Below, piece after piece: positions 21,890 to 32,726 of a DNA stretch of 64,000 bases. Position numbers and translations under genes: made by a program. Position 1 is the first letter of the stretch. Every line of letters starts with the position of its first letter. The notes below the pieces were generated by a model. It saw only the letters and a program-made list of their open reading frames with translations, was not told the origin of the DNA and searched no databases. Origin of the DNA: Linanthus parryae (taxonomy: Eukaryota > Streptophyta > Magnoliopsida > Ericales > Polemoniaceae); NCBI GenBank assembly GCA_023055425.1, contig JALGPY010000003.1, forward strand, positions 56,715,891-56,779,890, written 5' to 3'.

Positions 21890-24540
21890 GCAACATGACC
21901 AGTATAAGGGCAGAGCACATACCGGATTGGGCGGGTGAGGGCTGTGTTTCCTATCCAACCCAATGATCCCGGGTTGTTCACATCGATACCCAAACCCAAT
22001 CAAGTAGACGAAAATCCGAATCCCGATTTCGACTCGAACCGGTTCGGCCGGGTACAAAAGCTTGCAAGTGGTTAGCAAAAGTAAGTCTATAAACAAGGCA
22101 TATTAGCACATACCGGAAAATAAGAAACAAAATTCGATCTTACTAATACATTATGTCCTTCTATTCGAAGAATAAAAGCATACTAATGTGTAAGTTGAAA
22201 CTATTGACTGGGCTTATGAAATCTAATTTGGAAGGTATTATCTAACTAAAATATGTAACTTTTTCGTGTAAATTTTTAATCAGACCGGACCGGCCCTGAA
22301 CGGTTTTTCCAAATTCAAAATCATGATCAATCAAAGTTAGTTCAGCTATGCAATTTTGTAAATCAATCAAATAGCATGAACGGGTGTTCAATTCAGAACG
22401 GTTTGGGGAGGCCAGTTTGGGTGAGCTTTGCTCACCCTAACTAGTACTATTATCAATAAAATCTTATTGCCACACTTTGAAGGCCCAAGAAGATTCCGTC
22501 AGTTGAAGATATAAGGGCTCGCTCTAAAAATGGATACCACTTTAAGCTATTGGGCCTCGTGGTCTTTGAAACAGAAGGGAAAGGCTTTCATTAACGGCAC
22601 TCGCGCTCAACCTAAACCTTCTAACATACTTTAAAGTATCTTCATCACTCAAACATGGTAGTCATTGGGATATCTCCATCAATACAAATTTATTGAAGTA
22701 CAACTTCTTCACTATATGTGCACATCAACGAGGGATGAAATACATGAGGTCATTGCTCATTATTGATTGTGCCCTGTATATCCTACTTTCTTTGCTGTAG
22801 TTGACTAATCGTCGCTCGAAGGAGTAGCATCCAGCAGTTGGAAGGAGTAACATGATGTCCCAATGAGAAGAGATATGCATACTTAATTTATGTTTTTTTG
22901 TAATTACTTTCAATTTAAATGATAATTATTTTTTTACTTTAATTCAAAAAAATATTAGATTTCTATTGGTATAATTAAGAGATGATTTAATTTCATGAAT
23001 TTAATAAAGTCACCTATTGAATTTCTAATGTGAAATTTGAATTTTTCAGTTTTTCTTATATATAGCGATTTAGTGTTAAAACCGCTACAGGAGAAAAATA
23101 AAAGTTCACCTGAACCGCTCTATTTAAATAGCGATTGCAGTAAACCGCTGTTTACCCATTCTAATTAATACCTTTTTTTTTAAACCTTTTTTTGGTATAG
23201 TTGTTTAATAACCTTTTTTTGGTATAGTTGTTTAATCTAAACAGTTGTATTATACATTAAAATATTTATGAAACTGTCATTTATTCTTCCAAAACATAAT
23301 TGTTTGAAACCGTCGTTATAAAATTGTCGTATTAGCTAGTATTTATAGTAGTGACACTTAGAGTATTTCTTACAAGTTATTACTGAAAAATTGCCTCCAA
23401 AACTCACTTTTCTAGTTCACGAATCCTGTTGATGGGTTTTGTTGGTGAAGTTGTCTATATTCTCGTTAGTTCTTCGCCTTTTTTTCCAGAGTGAGACTGC
23501 TTGTGCCTCAAAATTTCACCTCCTAGTTGAAAGTCTTCTTCACGAATTCTCTTTAGTCGATGATTGTTGGTTGGTAGCTTGTGTAATTTGGTGAAGCGAT
23601 GGTTAATCCAGAAAATTTCCCTGAGTTTTTCAATAATTGAGGAAGAGGGTTTGTTGATGAAGATGTCCAAAAAGACCCCCCCCCCCCCCCCCCCCCGTGT
23701 ATGCCCTGGCTGGGTCGGGTCGGGCTCGTAGCGGCGAAATGATTTTGGCTAAAAAAAATCTGCTTTGGTCGCTGCGGTGGGGTGATGGCCATGTGGTGAC
23801 AAAAGTCACTTTTTTGTGTGCAGCCGCAGTGGGGTGGTGGCCACTGCTTTGGCGCGTCTTCGTATCTTTGTCCTCTTCGTCAAAATGGTGGGGTGATGGC
23901 CGTCGTGGTGGCTAACTATCTTCTTTCGTCTCGTGAGGGTGAGCGGGTTTTCACCTTTTTTTTTTTTTTATGTTTACCGATTCTGAAAATGTTAAGGTCT
24001 CCTCGTCGTGGTGGGATGATTCTCGCCGTTGTGGCCTGATTTTTAAAGAGTAAAAAATCTTCTTGCAATGGTGGCACACCCACCCACCATGGTGTTCACA
24101 ATTTTTCACCTCCTTCGTGCTTGCTTGATAGTATTATGCCTTCATTTGTTTGATAGTATTATGCTTCTCGAAACCTTGTAAATGGCTAGTGAGATCCCCA
24201 AACTTGTGGAATGAGTTCTCCAAGCGGGTCAAATGCATCGTAAAGCATGGGGTCGATAACAACACCCATTTTTTGTAAATATTGATTGCTCTTGAAAATC
24301 CCCAAGCCTTTTTGGGATCCCTTGCGGTCAAATGTGTGGCTTATGCATTTGGGGTCGATCATCAATCGTAAGTTCCTTCTCCTACAATCTAAACATGAAT
24401 GATATCTTATCGGTCTCAATTGTAGCATCGATTAAATATCAATAAGTTCGAATTGAAAACAATCTAAACTAAAAAGTTGAATTGACAAAAAATTGAAAAA
24501 TTAAACTAACTAAAAATCTAAAACAACGGATAATTAAATA
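21890..24540. other. Unresolved repeat-derived DNA, no gene seen
   Basis: The stretch contains an ACCGG-type segment (21990-22310), AT-rich DNA with recurrent AACCGCT/GCGATT motifs (23060-23150) ending in ATTTATAGTAGTG at 23341-23353 (the reverse complement resembles a CACTA terminus), a run of 22 C (23675-23696), and GGTGGGGTGATGG-like repeats (23770-23910). The left end of the minus-strand Athila-like element starting near 40560 probably lies here, but its LTR was not recognised. Confidence 0.4.
23675..23696 (+). repeat. Homopolymer of 22 C
   Basis: There are 22 uninterrupted C residues. Long poly-C is rare in plant DNA and prone to sequencing and assembly error; the length should be treated as approximate. 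Confidence 0.8.
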
Positions 24541-24879
24541 AACTTTGAGCTGCCTCCCAACAAACGCTTGTAATTTAAGATCGACGGTCCGAACTAGTTA
24601 CTTCATAGAAAATCTAGGATGGTCTAGCGCGGCTAGCCTCCTGCTTATACCTTTTTATTCTAATCTTGCGACATACTTCATGTATCTCAACCTCTGGTCG
24701 TGTTCCATCCTCAAAAGTTGATGCAGTCCGGGTTTAGGTTCTACCCTTGTTATAACTTTTGGTGCATTGATTATCTGCAAATTAACCATGGCTAATTTGC
24801 CTCTAAAAATAGAACCGTCAAATGTCTTTAGAGTCACTTGTTCATATGAACCTTTAATTGAAGCTCTACAGATTCTAGG

Positions 24880-25092
24880 TCTACACTAACTCTCTTAGTT
24901 TTTAATAATGAATCCCAAAGATGAGAGGCACCTCTCGGTCCTCGTTTATATCAACTAAGATAAAATTAACGGGAAAAATAACATCACATACTTTGATTAG
25001 TAGGTTCTCAATCATGCATGTGACTTGTATGGTTGATTGATCAGCAAGTTGTAAGCACACATTGGAAGATTTAGGCTCACCTAAGCCTATGT
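24880..25092 (-). pseudogene. Athila-type protease, second half
   Basis: The minus frame starts with GLGEPKSSNVCLQLAD directly next to the inserted element and continues through FPVNFILVDINEDREVPLI, the conserved second half of Athila-type aspartic proteases. It continues the frame that stops at 35414 after SMFKRI. It is part of the same broken ORF as the gag pieces to the right. Confidence 0.75.
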
Positions 25093-27781
25093 TGTAATAC
25101 CCCGTGTTTAAATAAAGGGCAATTTGGTAATTTTAGAGGTGGTAATTAAATTTTAGGTTGCGAATGGTGTTTTGGGTAATATTTTTAAAACTTTAATAGA
25201 CAAGAATCTAGGGTGCGAATTTTAATTTTTGCGCGAATTATTTTTTTTATAGACTTTATCGCGATATCAACCACCTCGTTACCGTGAACCTTCACCACAC
25301 CCAATAATTTTTTTCCATGAACCGATTAAATAATAAAATAAAACCCACCTTTTTCATCATCTTTTTCTCTCCTTCTTTCTTTTTCTTCACGACAACGGAA
25401 CACAATCACCGCCACCAAGCTCACCGCCTCCCTCTCTCTCACACAACCGCCCTCACTCTCCTATTTAAAACCAGGTCCTCCACCCCCTGGCACGCCACAA
25501 CCACCACAGCTTCCACATCTCTCTCTCTCTCACCTCCGGCTAAACAACCACCACAACCAACTTCATCACTGTCACCTCCAACTTCTTCCTCCACCTCACT
25601 GCCCTGTCTCTCTCTCTCTCTCTCTCTCTCCATAACTTCATCGCAGCTGTAGCAACTGCCGCTTCCACCGCTGGAAAACGCACCCCAGCAACCACCGAGC
25701 AAGCCACCAACGCCACCCCGTTCTCCTCTCCACCTCTCCCTGATCTCTCTATCTCACTCTTTCGACGATCAGAGCACCAAAGCAGAGCCACAGAAGGCCG
25801 CAACAGCGGAGGACAAAAACTCCGGCGAATCTCCACAACTTCTGGCTGGAAGTTTCGTCCGGCCGACCCAACGTCACCCAGGCCATTTAATTCGTTTCTA
25901 GGGACTCCTTGGGGTCCGACCAAACTCGAGGGAAGCTCAGGCGCGACCATAAGTGACCGGAGAAAGCCCGACGAGCTCCATCGCTGGCGACACCTTTCGG
26001 CGACCCGACTCACTTGTTTTCTTGATCAATTCTCGCCATTCTTGGCTTGGGTAACTTCTAAACCTTCCTATAAATTGTTTACAGTAGTCAAAATTAAATT
26101 TTTGTGGCTTAGATTCGTGTTTTGATCGGTGAGAAGTTAATGTTCATCGCGGGGGAGCTAAGTGTCTATTAAGTAAGTTGTTTACAAAAGCTTAGGGGTA
26201 CTTCTTGTAGTTTTGCCAAAATCTAACGGGGCTGCTATAGTATATGACATTATTATTATTTGGCTATTTACTATTAACCACATTATAGGTAAATAAAAAG
26301 TAAAATAAATGTTTTTGTAATAAAAATGTGTTTTAGCAATAACAAATAATAGTATTTTCTCCAAAAATAAGTCATGAATATTTGAGAAAATGTTTGCTTT
26401 AAATAAATTGTCACTCTAGTTATTTAAACAAGTCGTAAGTTTCAATTAATTACAGTAAATCTGTTTTCTATATCAATAAAAAATTATTGGCAAATCGAAT
26501 ATTATTGTTTTAGAAATAGTCTTTAAATGTTACTTGACCGCTTTGATAAATATTTACAAGTTTTGCTTTAATTATTTAATGTTAAATTTGTTTCTAAAAT
26601 ATTTCTTTATAATAATAATAATATAGTTGGAAACAGGAATTCATTGGGGTTACTGGGACAAACTTAGAATCCGACCTTGATTAACACTCATGAAGCTGTT
26701 TACTTAGAAATAGCATCGTATAATTACATATTTGTGTATTGTAGGAGACGGATTTGTGGACATCGGCTTCATCGATCATCCTACTTACTAATTGCCAAGT
26801 CGAATAAGGTGAGTTTACATGCTTAGCCTTGTGTGCCTAGCTCTTTTCGTGTCGGATAGTGATTTATGTTTCTTGTCTCAAATTATACTTGTTATTATTT
26901 GTTTATACTTGTCAAATGTTTGAACTGTTGGCTACTGTTCATGAAAACTCTCACGCAATAATTAATAATCCGTTAATAATGCAAAGTGGAAAGAATATTG
27001 CATGTACCGGAACCAATTGTTTTACTTATTACGTATGGGTGATGATTCCCTGGGCATTGGTCGCTAAAGATATGGCACTACGTGCACCCTTACTCCTTTC
27101 GCCATAGGCTGGAGTACTGCTTCTAGATACCACTCCTTTGATTGACGCTCTTAGGAGGGTGTTGCAACACTTAAGGTCTAGAATGTCTGATGTGGTCACT
27201 GGTCTACCCGGATACTATGAAATGAATACGTGATGGTTTGACTGCCAGACTGGCTTTATTATTATTGGGAGGCCCTTTGTTGGTAATACTATATCCGGTT
27301 ACTCTGCATCACGATTGGATTATTGATTTCTATTTTGGAACGATTCTTAATTTGCACATCTGTTTTTACCGTTGCGAACTCTGAAACTGTTTTCACTCAT
27401 ACTCTGTCGCTTTTACTATATTTAACTTGTGTCCCAGCACTTTATATTCTCTTTCCTGTTTTACATGCTAAGGTTTAGCTCACTCAGTATTTATTGCTGA
27501 CTTTGAAAACTGCGGTTCCTGTTGTTTTCTTCCCACTGCAGGTCTAGGAGCTGGAACTTAAGGAATAGAAGGGGTGCGAGACTCGCCTAGACTGATAATG
27601 TCATAAATAGTTATTAGTGTTGTTAAGTTATTGTGTAATAATAAGCACCTTTTGTATAAGACTCTTGTTTTATGTTTAATATTATAAGTTCTTGTTGTGG
27701 AATATAGATTGCTTTTGATCTCCGCCACTTCTATTAAGCATCGCCCTCCCGGTCTTGTCCTGAGCCGAATAAGGGGTTGCA
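25093..27781 (+). repeat. 5' LTR of the gag-only element
   Basis: It starts TGTAATACCCCGTG and ends GGGGTTGCA, directly followed by the primer site. A TATA-like TATTTAAA lies at 25462-25469, followed by a CT- and CCACC-rich leader whose Pro/Ser ORFs are not genes. The copy at 32727 is highly similar throughout, differing by scattered substitutions and small indels. Confidence 0.88.
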
Positions 27782-27783
27782 GG

Positions 27784-27795
27784 TGGTATCAGAGC
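27784..27795 (+). other. Primer-binding site, initiator Met tRNA
   Basis: TGGTATCAGAGC, complementary to the 3' end of the plant initiator methionine tRNA, starts two bases after the 5' LTR. This is the usual priming site for chromoviruses and copia elements and fixes the element orientation as plus. Confidence 0.9.
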
Positions 27796-28265
27796 AGTTC
27801 TTTCCACTATAGGGATTTAAACCTGTAGGGTAACTTAAAATGAACATAGGGCAAGATAAAATATGGAAAAGTCGGGAATCTGGGGAGTTAATATTTACTT
27901 CCTCCTACATGATCAGTTTCTTCTTGTTGTATGCCATTATTCAGTTTCGTGTTGAGCCCTAATGCCTAGTTGGATATATGGTTATGAAGCCTTACTTCTA
28001 TCATTTATGTGGATTTCTTTCTATGTGTATCTCACTAAGATATATTATGTGATTGGATGATATTGTGTACTTACTGGTTGTGACATGTTATCTGTGTTAG
28101 CACGTGTGTTACGGTAAGATATCGTTTAGGGTACGTAATCAGCAGGAGCACCGCTACGTCTTTCGAACAATGGAAGGGGAAGAAGCATTACACCCACAGG
28201 TGGCCCAACTAATCAACCACATGGGTCAGTTCGTCCAGGCTATGAACAACAACAACCAAGACCGT

Positions 28266-28895
28266 TGTAGATAGTGCTTTCTGAGCTGACAGATCTTGGC
28301 CACGTGGCAACCATTCAGCACACCATATTTTGCTCCACACACACTGGATCACCAGCCGCGCTGATCCATGTGGGGGCTGCGAGACAGGGCCCTCGCATAC
28401 CACTGCACGGGACTTGTAGGGACTTAGTGGTTTGGAGGCTAGAGTAAGTCTTGTCGCGTGCGAGCCAAGCCCGCACGCGACCTTTAGTAACTGCTTTTGA
28501 GAGATTTATGGCATGAGCTCCATAAACCCGGTCAATCCGGTCAAACCCGGTCAACCCCATAACGGTTCCGGTATTCGCGCATAACGTGCTGTAACGGTCC
28601 CTATATATGCGGACGAACGTGCCGTTGTGGTTAAGATAATTAAGCCGCCATTGATGGGCGCATTAACCACACTACAACGGTCACATTCTCTGCTATATAT
28701 AGGACGTTAACCTTTCCATACAAAGGAGGACACAATAGCTATACGCGGAAGCTCTGTCAAACCCCTGTCTCTCTCTCTCAGACATTACTACTGCCTTACT
28801 CTCTCCCTACACACAACCCAACTCTTCCTGTGCCGTCTCTGATCCTCTACTTACGGTGTACAGGGAGTTCTCCCCGCCGGAATCTCTTGTGCACA
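28266..28895 (+). repeat. 5' LTR of the Tat derivative
   Basis: It starts TGTAGATAGTGC and ends TTGTGCACA. A TATA box (CTATATATAG) lies near 28692-28701, about 200 bases before the LTR end, so the R-U5 leader is about 170 bases. It is directly followed by TTTTGGTGAACCCGACG. Confidence 0.9.
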
Positions 28896-28897
28896 TT

Positions 28898-28915
28898 TTG
28901 GTGAACCCGACGTGA
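28898..28915 (+). other. Primer-binding site of Tat-type element
   Basis: TTGGTGAACCCGACGTGA follows the LTR, with TGG as the complement of tRNA CCA. The same sequence follows the 5' LTR at 41880 in the full-length element. I do not assign the tRNA. Confidence 0.65.
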
Positions 28916-28936
28916 ATCGAACCATCATAAGCAACC

Positions 28937-30722
28937 ATGTCTCAGGAGGATGATGTCAGTAACAGATCGCCTTACACCGAAGCCGCCTCAGGAGAGGAGA
29001 TCTGCCGCACTCCTACGACCACCGGTGAAGCCCCGACGCTAGAGGCCTTGGACGCTACCATCCAGAGCCAGGCGAAGGCTCTCAAAGCTCAATCTGCGCA
29101 GCTAGAACGGATCATGGCTGTCTTGGGGACTCTTGCACCTAACCCTGCACCAGCCACCGCCATTTCTCAGGGAGGAGGAGCCCCTACCGCTCAAGGACTG
29201 GGAGTGTCAACCACACCCCCAACCCTAATCTGCAAACTCCACCGGCGATTACGCAGCCACCCTCAATTCAAGGGTCAACAGCTCAGATGTTGCCCCTCAC
29301 CACTCATACTCCTCAGCCTTCGGCTTTGGCACCCAATCCGGCCTCGCAGTATCCCTTGCCTCCTCCAACGGCAATCTGGGGCAATGTGAACGCCCAATAT
29401 GTCCACAATCCTCCTGCGGCATATGTGTCGCCTCCACCTGCGGCAACCCCCCTCCTGCTACCGAGGGAAACACTCCAGAGTGTATGACGTCTCTGCAGAA
29501 GCGCATAGACACCATTCTGGCTCACCAATCATTCGCGGATACCATCATCCCGAAGCTAGACAACGATCCACCTATCCCGTGAGAAATCTATCTCATGCCT
29601 AACCCGGTTGGGTACAAGGCTCCTAAATGGGACAAGTTCGAGGATGTCAATGGAAACGCTCATGAACATGTCATGCGTTTCATCGATGTCATGGGGCCGT
29701 ATGGAGCTGATCCCAAACTGCTGATGCGAGAGTTCCCGAAATCCTTGGGAAACGTAGCGTACAAGTGGTACAGGACGTTGGAAGCTGGGTCCGTAAAGAC
29801 TTGGGAAGACATGGTCCAAAAGTTCTACACCAAGTTCTTCCAGATGGAGGAAAAGGTGACAATGATCCACCTCTCGCGGATGTATCAGAAGCGCGAAGAG
29901 GACGGAATAACTTTCATCAAGAAGTTCAGGGCGAAGTCCTTGGAATGCAAAGATGTGATACTCGAAAGTAGGCTCGTAGAGATATGCCTGCAGTGCATGC
30001 GAGATGAGTACAAAGGTATGCTCATCAACCTGCAAATGCCTACGTTTTCAAAATTAATTGAATGCACGAAGAACATCGAGCCTATAGTGGAGAGGCAGAA
30101 AAAGAGAAGCGCTCCGGAGCGATCCTCGGGCGCTACTACTTTCAAAATCGGGAGATTCAGCTATAAGAGGGGACGCGAAGCTGAAGTCAATACAGTTTCA
30201 CCCCAGAAGCAAGCAAAGATTGTGAACTTTAATGCACCACCTCTGCCATGTTCGGTGGAAGAAGCAAGCGACCTCTGCAGGCAATGGCGCAAGGACGGTG
30301 TCCTACCGCCGCTCGAGAGGGCACCCTCCAAGGAGATGGTGAGGGACCCGAAGTGGTGCGAGTACCACAGCAAGGTCATGCATCCCACAGCGGACTGTAA
30401 GAAGCTCAGGATTGTGTTCAGCCAAAAGATGAAGAATGGCGAGCTGATCGTCAGCGACCACAGGCAGGATGTGCGCAACAATCCACTTCCTGCCCATGCG
30501 GAGCAAGAATCGAAAGGTAAAGAGGTCGCTATGATCTCGATTGTGGATCTGGAGGAGGTCGCAGAGGATGGTCTAACCATCATTGCCGAAGTCCATGACG
30601 ATGAAGGCTACAGCGTAGACACGGAGGACGAACGTGCCGACCGGATGAAGGGGTCGCACGGCTTCAGCAGATTCTTCGACGAGATGAACTTCTCAGAGAA
30701 ATGCCAGACGGCACGACTCTAG
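28937..30722 (+). pseudogene. Tat-type gag, frameshifted; C-terminus formed by deletion joint
   Basis: The start ATG matches the full-length element (MSQEDDVSNRSP). A lost base near 29216 and a further change near 29450 break the Pro/Gln-rich N-terminal half, and CGA to TGA makes a stop at 29581-29583. The capsid half (29595 onward) is open for 375 codons and includes YKAPKWDKFEDVNGNAHEHV, NVAYKWYRTL and the basic segment EVNTVSPQKQAK. It contains the 83-bp segment (30016-30098) missing from the other copy. The last residues (after FSEKC) come from 3' non-coding sequence beyond the deletion joint. Confidence 0.85.
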
Positions 30723-30846
30723 GGGTTTTAGGTCATAATGGCACGCACGGGGGCTGAATTTACTCATATTTGAATTGGTGCGTGGCGGCGACGCGTATGT
30801 TGGTTTCCGCGCATGGAAGTCTATCCAGCTATGAGTCTTCACGCGC

Positions 30847-30860
30847 AGAAAGGGGGCTAA
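30847..30860 (+). other. Polypurine tract of Tat derivative
   Basis: CAGAAAGGGGGCTAA-type tract directly before the 3' LTR; the identical sequence precedes the LTR at 55514. Confidence 0.8.
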
Positions 30861-31488
30861 TGTAGATAGTGCTTTCTGAGCTGACAGATCTTGGTTACGT
30901 GGCAACCATCCAGCACACCATATTGTGCTCCACACACACTGGATCACCAGCCGCGCTGATCCATGTGGGGGCTGCGAGACAGGGCCCTCGCATACCACTG
31001 CATGGGACTTGTAGGGATTTAGTGGTTTGGAGGCTAGAGTAAGTCCTCTCGCATGCGAGCCAAACCCGCACGCGACCTTTAGTAACTGCTTTTGAGAGAT
31101 TTATGGCACGAGCTCCATAAACCCGGTCAATCCGGTCAAACCCGGTCAACCCCATAACGGTTCCGGTATTCGCGCATAACGTGCTGTAACGGTCCCTATA
31201 TATGCGGACGAACGTGCCGTTGTGGTTAAGCTAATTAAGCCGCCATTGATGGGCGCATTAACCACACTACAACGGTCACATTCTCTGCTATATATAGGAC
31301 GTTAACCTTTCCATACAAAGGAGGACACACTAGCCATACGCGGAAGCTCTGTCAAACCCCTGTCTCTCTCTCAGACATTACTACTGCCTTACTCTCTCCC
31401 TACACACAACCCAACTCTTCCTGTGCCGTCTCTGATCCTCTACTTACGGTGTACACGGAGTTCTCCCCGCCGGAATCTCTTGTGCACA
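30861..31488 (+). repeat. 3' LTR of the Tat derivative
   Basis: Copy of 28266-28895, TG...CA, followed by the ACCGT duplication. Scattered C/T differences from the 5' LTR are consistent with methylation-driven mutation. Confidence 0.9.
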
Positions 31489-32710
31489 ACCGTAACACCA
31501 ACGTTGCTATTGAACAAGAACCCAATTGGTCTAAGAAGATAGCTCAACGAAAGCCGAGTCTCTTTTATGGAAAAGAAGATCATGTGCTGCTGAGAACTGG
31601 ATCCGGTACTTCGACAAAATTTTCCAGGCTATGGAGTGCCCAGAAACCCGCAAAGTTAACGAAGTTGCGTTCTACTTCAAAGGAAAAGCTGACAACTGGT
31701 GGACTGCCAATCGAGCAAGGTTCATGGAACAAGAGAACTTCAACTGGGAGGCACTGAAAACGGCGATGAGAATTGCCTTTTACCTAGAGCATGTCAAGGA
31801 GGAGAATTACCAGGAATTCATCTCGCTAAAGCAAGGAAACAACTCTGTAACAGACTACTACGACAAGTTCGTGGAGCTTGCCCGGTTTGCAGAAGACACA
31901 GTGCCTACTGAAGGGCGCATGGTGACTCGCTTCATAGGAGGTTTGAGGCTTGAAATCCAGAGGAACATGCTCAAAATGACCTACAATACCTTATCAGAGG
32001 CCTATGGGGTAGCCGCAAATATCTAAAGAGTCGATCAGGCAATAAATCAGCAATTGGGGAAAAGAAAGGTGGAAGGCCAAGGAAGTGGCAACTCTAGCCA
32101 AGGAGGAAACAACAATCAAGGATCATACAAGAGATTCAGGACTGGAAATGGAGGAGGAAATCAAAACTGGGGAAATGAGGAAAATCAAAACCAGCAACGC
32201 AACTTTAACTGCAAGAGGTGTGGACACAATCATCGGGGGTACACGTGTGAAGGAGCCACTTTGACTTGTAGGTTCTGTGGTATCAAAGGCCACATAGCTC
32301 AGGATTGTAGAAGGAGGATGGCAACCGAAAATGAGCAAGGGATGAACAACCAAGGACAACGTTAGAATCAGAACGGGAACGTTTACCGACAGAACAATCA
32401 AAACGGAGGGAATCAGTTCCGCAATAATAACAACAACAATGGAGACGACAACAGGAATGGAGGACAAAACAGGAATGCAGCTAACAACAGAAACAATGAT
32501 GCTTGAAACAATGGAAACAGGAATGGTGGGAATGCAGCTCAGGGAAACAACCAGAGGCAGCCTGGACATATCTTTGTGATGAGTGAAACAGAGGAACGGG
32601 CAATAAACAACAAGGAAGGTAAGTATTCTGATCTTAATCTCTGTGCATCTCGTTTAGGAAACCACTGAGACTTTAGGAACCTGACCAGCTTCGAGGACGA
32701 AGCTTATTCT

Positions 32711-32726
32711 AAGGGGGGGGGGAGGA
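32711..32726 (+). other. Polypurine tract of the gag-only element
   Basis: AAGGGGGGGGGGAGGA sits directly before the 3' LTR TG. It follows TTCGAGGACGAAGC, the remnant of the end of the internal region, showing that the internal deletion spared the extreme 3' end needed for second-strand priming. Confidence 0.85.

Larger units (their letters stand above)
28261..31493 (+). mobile_element. Tat-type deletion derivative (gag only), nested in Tekay-like gag
   Basis: The element proper is 28266-31488 (3223 bp), with perfect 5-bp target duplication ACCGT (28261-28265 and 31489-31493). LTRs of about 630 bp differ from each other at roughly 15 positions by eye. The internal region keeps the primer site, gag, and the last 150 bases before the polypurine tract; protease to integrase and the antisense gene are deleted. 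The full-length relative at 41253-56140 shows what was lost: about 11.7 kb between its positions near 43608 and 55358. The deletion joint falls in a shared GCC(A/G)GAC. Confidence 0.92.
28170..32364 (+). pseudogene. Tekay-like gag, interrupted by a Tat element and by stops
   Basis: The start ATG is at 28170, and the frame reaches MNNNNQDR at 28265, where the Tat derivative inserts. It resumes at 31494 (NTNVAIEQEPNW). A frameshift near 31580 precedes WIRYFDKIFQAMECPE, the core capsid fold of chromovirus gag, followed by VTDYYDKFVELARFA. An in-frame TAA lies near 32024. Two zinc knuckles follow: C-x2-C-x3-H-x4-C (CKRCGHNHRGYTC, about 32210) and the standard C-x2-C-x4-H-x4-C (CRFCGIKGHIAQDC, about 32270). 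The Asn/Gly-rich tail carries more stops. It is non-functional. Confidence 0.85.

Noticed and set aside
25317..26013. ORFs of 111 to 157 codons on both strands in the 2.7-kb LTR
   Set aside because: Low-complexity CT/GA translations inside an LTR leader; the homologous ORFs in the other LTR (32946-33470) differ by frameshifts, so no protein is conserved.
26859..27107. 82-codon ORF repeated at 34487
   Set aside because: Lies in the LTR of the gag-only element, has no domain, and the second copy ends differently.
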